Shown: in pieces, positions 6,178 to 9,133 of the stretch
How positions within the stretch are numbered: position 1 is the stretch's first letter
How the letters are laid out: every line of letters begins with the position of its first letter
Origin: Acidobacteriota bacterium
Lineage (GTDB): Bacteria; Acidobacteriota; Terriglobia; UBA7540
NCBI GenBank assembly: GCA_021789565.1
Contig: JAJYJL010000231.1
Coordinates: forward strand, 1-9,133
Reading direction: 5' to 3'
Length of the DNA stretch: 9,133 bases
Translations under genes and position numbers: made by a program
The notes under the pieces: generated by a model
Seen by the model: only the letters and a program-made list of their open reading frames with translations
What the model was told of the DNA's origin: nothing
The model's database searches: none

Positions 6178-6891
6178 CTACATCTTGACTCGTTTAACAT
6201 CCTGTGCGGCGTGGATTCGGAAAGTGGAAGAAGGCAGATTGCGATTGACCTTGACGGAACTGTACCGCGCTATCGAGTAGTCGCCGCCTGCCTCAAAGAA
6301 CTTCTGCTGAACAGGCAGCCACGACTCCTCGCTGATCCAGAGGTGGATTTTTGAAAGTTGCGCTGCGACACTTTCCTCGCGAGGGACCAATTCCAGCACG
6401 GCAGTTGTATCGCCACCCAATTGTTCCTCCTTCAGATACTTGACCTCATAAACCTTTCGCAGCTCCTTAGACTCAGTACCAAACCCAAGCAGCAGAAATT
6501 GCTGGATCAGAGAAGAGTGCTTGCTCAGATCAAACTCCTGAATCTGGTTGATTTTCGGCTGGTAGATTTCCGCCTTGTCCTTCTTGAAGAGGATGACTTT
6601 CGGCGCCGGGTTTTTGAAATTAATCAGGATGTCAGGTGATTTGGCATTCCGATAATACATCTGGCCCGATTCCGTCGCAAAGTCGTTCACCAGAACCGTT
6701 ACTTTAGTGTACTCAAGGTCTGCGGAAAGCGTCTTCAGGTGCTTGGCGCTCTCATTGATGTGAGAAAGTATCTGGTTAAGGTCCAGCCGTTCCTTCTTGG
6801 CTCTTGCAAGATTCGGCAGGGGCATTGCTCCAAGCAGGAAAAAGGCCAGAATAACGCTTGCGGTTTTCGATTTGAACGCACACATGCTCAT
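6178..6891 (-). CDS. LolA-like periplasmic lipoprotein carrier protein
   Basis: 237 residues, with a Sec signal peptide (core SVILAFFLLGAMPLP, cleavage likely after ARA at residue 31). The mature protein follows the LolA pattern: an N-terminal helix (LDLNQILSHINESAKHLKTL), then SADLEYTKVTVLVNDFATESGQMYYRN-type strands, ILINFKNPAPKVILFKKDKAEIYQPKIN, a QFLLLGFG segment, TAVLELVPREE, IHLWISEESWLPVQQKFFEAGGDYSIARYSSVKVN, and a closing FRIHA strand. LolA proteins shuttle lipid-modified proteins across the periplasm; this family variant may carry another lipid. The start is ATG 6891 or ATG 6885; GGGA sits close to the first and about 8 bases from the second. The frame is open up to 6984, but that extension would overlap the previous gene's end and hide the signal peptide. 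It lies 55 bp after the single-pass membrane protein and downstream of an ABC transporter of LolCDE/MacB type, which supports a joint transport role. Confidence 0.85.
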   Translation of the reverse strand: MSMCAFKSKTASVILAFFLLGAMPLPNLARAKKERLDLNQILSHINESAKHLKTLSADLEYTKVTVLVNDFATESGQMYYRNAKSPDILINFKNPAPKVILFKKDKAEIYQPKINQIQEFDLSKHSSLIQQFLLLGFGTESKELRKVYEVKYLKEEQLGGDTTAVLELVPREESVAAQLSKIHLWISEESWLPVQQKFFEAGGDYSIARYSSVKVNRNLPSSTFRIHAAQDVKRVKM

Positions 6892-6946
6892 GGTCCCAAA
6901 ACGTGCCTGACTATACGATTCTCCACCGATGGCAAGGGATGCATTG

Positions 6947-7312
6947 TCAGCGCTGAACCTCAACGGTGTAACCGAGTATGACATCCCCTGTTCCCAGGAT
7001 CGGCTTGACGGATTCTATGACAAAGGGGGGCTTAATACGTTGGAGGAGCAATTGGTGGACTGCGTCGGAAAGCGGAGCCTCACCCAGCGATTCCACCAGC
7101 CTGGCATCCAGTTGGTAAACCCACACATTAGCCGTATGGCCCACCTCGACGATACCCTGAACATGCCGCAAATCACTAAGTTGCAGACGCGGACGGTCGT
7201 GGAACCAGTTGCTTGGCGTAAGAAAAATGAAAGCCAGAATCAGCACACAGATGATGTCGTATTGCCAGCTTCCCCGCTCATATGACCAGAAGATCGCTCT
7301 TCTTAAAACCAA
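6947..7312 (-). CDS. Single-pass membrane protein of unknown function within the Lol-like transport cluster
   Basis: 121 residues from a TTG start at 7312, with AAGG five bases upstream. I do not recognise the family. A short basic, aromatic cytoplasmic N-terminus (RRAIFWSYERGSWQYD) precedes one transmembrane segment (about residues 20-33, IICVLILAFIFLTP). Roughly 85 periplasmic residues follow, of mixed alpha/beta character (LQLSDLRHVQGIVEV, VWVYQLDARLVESL, ILGTGDVILGYTVEVQR). There is no catalytic motif and no cysteine in the periplasmic part. An ATG at 7408 in the same frame would add 32 residues of Pro/Ser/Arg-rich sequence coded by GC-rich palindromic DNA, which looks non-coding, so TTG is preferred. 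The gene lies between the ABC ATPase and the LolA-like gene, 55 bp from the latter. By position and topology (one membrane anchor plus a small periplasmic domain) it could bridge the transporter to the carrier; that is inference only. Confidence 0.7.
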   Translation of the reverse strand: MVLRRAIFWSYERGSWQYDIICVLILAFIFLTPSNWFHDRPRLQLSDLRHVQGIVEVGHTANVWVYQLDARLVESLGEAPLSDAVHQLLLQRIKPPFVIESVKPILGTGDVILGYTVEVQR

Positions 7313-7347
7313 CTTTACCTTGCAGCCCAGTGAAGAATTTGGTTGCG

Positions 7348-7391
7348 CCGGGGCCCTGTTCCGGGGGCCCGAGACGGTTGGTTCGCCGAAC
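7348..7391. repeat. GC-rich repeats and palindromes between the ABC ATPase gene and the membrane-protein gene
   Basis: CCGGGGCCC (7348-7356) and CCGGGGGCCC (7361-7370) form a near-direct repeat. Each contains the palindrome GGGCCC, so the two can also pair as a hairpin with an 8-nt loop. A further palindrome, GTTCGCCGAAC, follows at 7381-7391. No T-run follows in either direction, so this is not a standard intrinsic terminator; a processing or attenuation hairpin is possible. Confidence 0.45.
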
Positions 7392-7450
7392 TCGGTGCTT
7401 GGTATCATACGGCTGTTAATTATGCAGGATAACGGGAAGACGCTGTGGAA

Positions 7451-8122
7451 TCAATCGGAAACAATCCGTCCGTCACGCATTCGAACGATCCGGTCGGCAA
7501 CCGAAGCCGCCTCCGGATTGTGGGTAATCATCAAGATCGTCTGCCGAAAATCCCGGTTCAGGCTCCGCAGCATGTTCAGCACAACCTGGGAGTTCTCCGT
7601 GTCCAGGTTCCCGGTCGGTTCGTCAGCAAGCACAAGTTTCGGTTCACAGATCACTGCACGCGCAATGGCTACCCGCTGCTGCTCGCCACCCGAAAGTGCA
7701 TAGGGTTTACGATCCAGCTTTTCCTTGATACCCAGCATTTCCGCCATTGCTTCAAACCTGTGAGGGTTAAAACCGTTACCTTGGATGTGTTGAGCAATCG
7801 CGATGTTGTGCCTTGCAGTCAGCGTTGGCAGAAGATTGTATCTCTGGAAGACGAAACCAATTTTGTGGCGGCGAAACTTGGTACGTTGTGCGTCGCTCAT
7901 GTCGGTGAAATCGTTCCCGTCCACGAGCACCTTCCCTCTGCTTGGCCGCGTTAATCCCCCCAGAACATGCAGCAAGGTAGACTTGCCACAGCCGGAAGGC
8001 CCGACGACTGCGACAAATTCTCCTTCCTGAACAACAAAATCCACTCCCCGAAGGGCCGGCACCTCTACTTTCCCTACTCGATAGGTCTTTGTCAGGTTCT
8101 CCGTTGAAATGATTGGTTCCAT
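7451..8122 (-). CDS. ABC transporter ATP-binding protein, LolD/MacB type
   Basis: 223 residues, the usual size of free-standing LolD/MacB/FtsE-like ATPases. All nucleotide-binding motifs are intact: Walker [10 protein letters not shown] (41-49), Q-loop Gln93 in [18 protein letters not shown], signature LSGGEQQR (143-150), Walker [13 protein letters not shown] (163-174) and H-loop His201 in ITHNPEA. The VFQxxNLLPxLTxxxNI pattern and NLDTENSQ D-loop are typical of the group that drives periplasmic 'mechanotransmission' permeases rather than importers. It powers, from the cytoplasmic face, the permease encoded just upstream. The ATG at 8122 gives the normal family N-terminus ([17 protein letters not shown]) but lacks a clear ribosome binding site and leaves 74 bp after the permease stop. 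An ATG at 8179 in the same frame leaves only 17 bp but adds 19 residues untypical of the family. LolD, MacB-type and other lipid-exporter subtypes cannot be told apart from this sequence alone. Confidence 0.9.
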   Translation of the reverse strand: MEPIISTENLTKTYRVGKVEVPALRGVDFVVQEGEFVAVVGPSGCGKSTLLHVLGGLTRPSRGKVLVDGNDFTDMSDAQRTKFRRHKIGFVFQRYNLLPTLTARHNIAIAQHIQGNGFNPHRFEAMAEMLGIKEKLDRKPYALSGGEQQRVAIARAVICEPKLVLADEPTGNLDTENSQVVLNMLRSLNRDFRQTILMITHNPEAASVADRIVRMRDGRIVSD

Positions 8123-8196
8123 ACAGCCAATTCGGTGTCTAGTCTCGTCCCCGGCCGTTTCCAGAAAGATTACTGCCATCGACTTCCAGAATTCCT

Positions 8197-9133
8197 CTAT
8201 TCGTACGCTAGTGAATCCACGGGGTCAAGCCCGGCCGCACGAATTGCCGGGTAGAAGGCCCCTAATAAAGAGCCTCCGAGGGCCAGCAGACCAGCCCACA
8301 GCGCCCAATTTACGGTTAAATCTACGGTCAAAGTAGGAAACGCGGCCACGATAATTTTCTTTGCCAGCCACGTCCCGCCGTATCCTGCAAAAATACCCAT
8401 TACGCTGAGCAGGCCGGCTTCTCGCAGTATCACACTTATGATATACCTTTTGTCCGCTCCCAGTGACTTTAAAATGCCGATTTCCCGCGTTCTTTCAGTG
8501 ATCGTAGTGTACATGGACAGGAAAATAACCAGGAACCCAATGCCCACAGCCACCGTGATCATAGCTGTAATGAAGGCGTTCAATGCGGGAACGTCGTTTG
8601 AAGTCATCAGGGACATATATTCTTTGATCGAGTGAAGCTGGTACTTCGGGAGAAGCGCACTAATGGAGCTAATGACCGTGTTCGTGTAACCCGGGTCTGT
8701 GCACTTGACGTAGAAAATCGAAGCTTTGTCCTTGGCCCCGCTCAAATCCTGGGCCGTAGATATGGGGATAAATAGTCGTGATCCCTTTCCGTGCTCAACG
8801 ATGCCTGCCACATGAAAGTCGTGGTTCAGAAGGTGGAGGGTCTCGCCCACCTTCACGTTGCCTGCACGGGCATACCAGTCGTCCACGAGAATGTCATCAG
8901 GGTGTTCGAAAGGCCCGCCTTTCAGATAAATAAAGCCTCCGCTCACCCGATCAAAGCTCGGGAGATCAATCCCGTAGATGAGGTTGATCCCTCCCTGGGA
9001 AACGAATTGAAACAGGACGGGAGCAACCGCTAATACGTGCGGGATTTCCGCCAGCCGGTCACCAATTTGAATGGGCATGGGGGCCTGGGTAAGCCCAAAG
9101 AACATTGAAGCTCCCGGAGGCTGCACCATAATA
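8197..9133 (-). CDS. ABC transporter permease, FtsX/MacB-LolE type, N-terminus cut by window edge
   Basis: 311 codons of an open frame run from the right edge to TAG at 8199-8197; the first transmembrane helix and true start lie outside. The visible part begins in the MacB-type periplasmic core domain ([13 protein letters not shown], then [35 protein letters not shown] and [14 protein letters not shown]). The C-terminal FtsX domain follows with three hydrophobic segments: [39 protein letters not shown] and [20 protein letters not shown]. The cytoplasmic coupling loop [14 protein letters not shown] and the C-terminal [19 protein letters not shown] are hallmarks of the family. Such permeases do not form a classical channel; they transmit ATPase motion to the periplasm to extrude lipoproteins, lipids or peptides. 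It is the first visible gene of the minus-strand transport cluster, directly upstream of its ATPase. Confidence 0.88.
   Translation of the reverse strand, partial: IMVQPPGASMFFGLTQAPMPIQIGDRLAEIPHVLAVAPVLFQFVSQGGINLIYGIDLPSFDRVSGGFIYLKGGPFEHPDDILVDDWYARAGNVKVGETLHLLNHDFHVAGIVEHGKGSRLFIPISTAQDLSGAKDKASIFYVKCTDPGYTNTVISSISALLPKYQLHSIKEYMSLMTSNDVPALNAFITAMITVAVGIGFLVIFLSMYTTITERTREIGILKSLGADKRYIISVILREAGLLSVMGIFAGYGGTWLAKKIIVAAFPTLTVDLTVNWALWAGLLALGGSLLGAFYPAIRAAGLDPVDSLAYE

Noticed and set aside
8123..8179. Earlier ATG (8179) as start of the ABC ATPase
   Set aside because: It adds 19 residues unlike the family N-terminus and has no well-spaced Shine-Dalgarno; kept only as an alternative.

Overview
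The window looks like chromosome from a Gram-negative environmental bacterium, most probably an acidobacterium. This rests on gene content and is inference. The clues are a Tat-exported TIM-barrel sugar isomerase/epimerase next to a secreted DUF1080 (3-keto-disaccharide hydrolase) protein, a LolA-like protein fused to a short N-terminal domain of a type I associate with Acidobacteriota, and a LolA/ABC/radical SAM cluster. G+C is moderate (low to mid 50s by eye). No tRNA, rRNA, CRISPR array, insertion sequence or phage gene is visible.

Layout. (1) 1-1389, minus strand: a two-gene unit, DUF1080 hydrolase first, then a Tat-dependent sugar isomerase/epimerase cut by the left edge. Together they suggest extracytoplasmic breakdown of oxidised (3-keto) glycosides. 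(2) 1390-1831: a divergent intergenic region with a candidate minus-strand promoter and a tandem 13-bp repeat. (3) 1832-2356, plus strand: a small secreted protein of unknown function. (4) 2357-2791: a gene-free stretch with a candidate promoter and a GC-edged palindrome that recurs exactly 210 bp downstream. (5) 2792-4123, plus strand: a secreted protein with an N-terminal helical domain, a Pro/Ser-rich linker and a LolA-like C-terminal domain. (6) 4168-4905, plus strand: a TrmJ-type tRNA 2'-O-methyltransferase, whose stop codon directly abuts that of the next, convergent gene. (7) 4906-9133, minus strand, read right to left: an ABC permease (cut by the right edge), its LolD/MacB-type ATPase, a 121-aa single-pass membrane protein of unknown function, a LolA-like periplasmic protein, and a radical SAM enzyme with a SPASM-like cysteine-rich tail.

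The last cluster reads as an envelope lipid or lipoprotein handling module: an inner-membrane extruder, its ATPase, a membrane-anchored unknown, a periplasmic carrier and a metalloenzyme. The radical SAM gene is split by one in-frame TAA (5374-5376), while the frame on both sides stays intact and keeps its iron-sulfur cysteines. That points to a very recent nonsense mutation or a sequence error. The most interesting observations are this broken radical SAM gene, the uncharacterised membrane protein inside the Lol-like cluster, and the paired palindromes around the start of the 2792-4123 gene.
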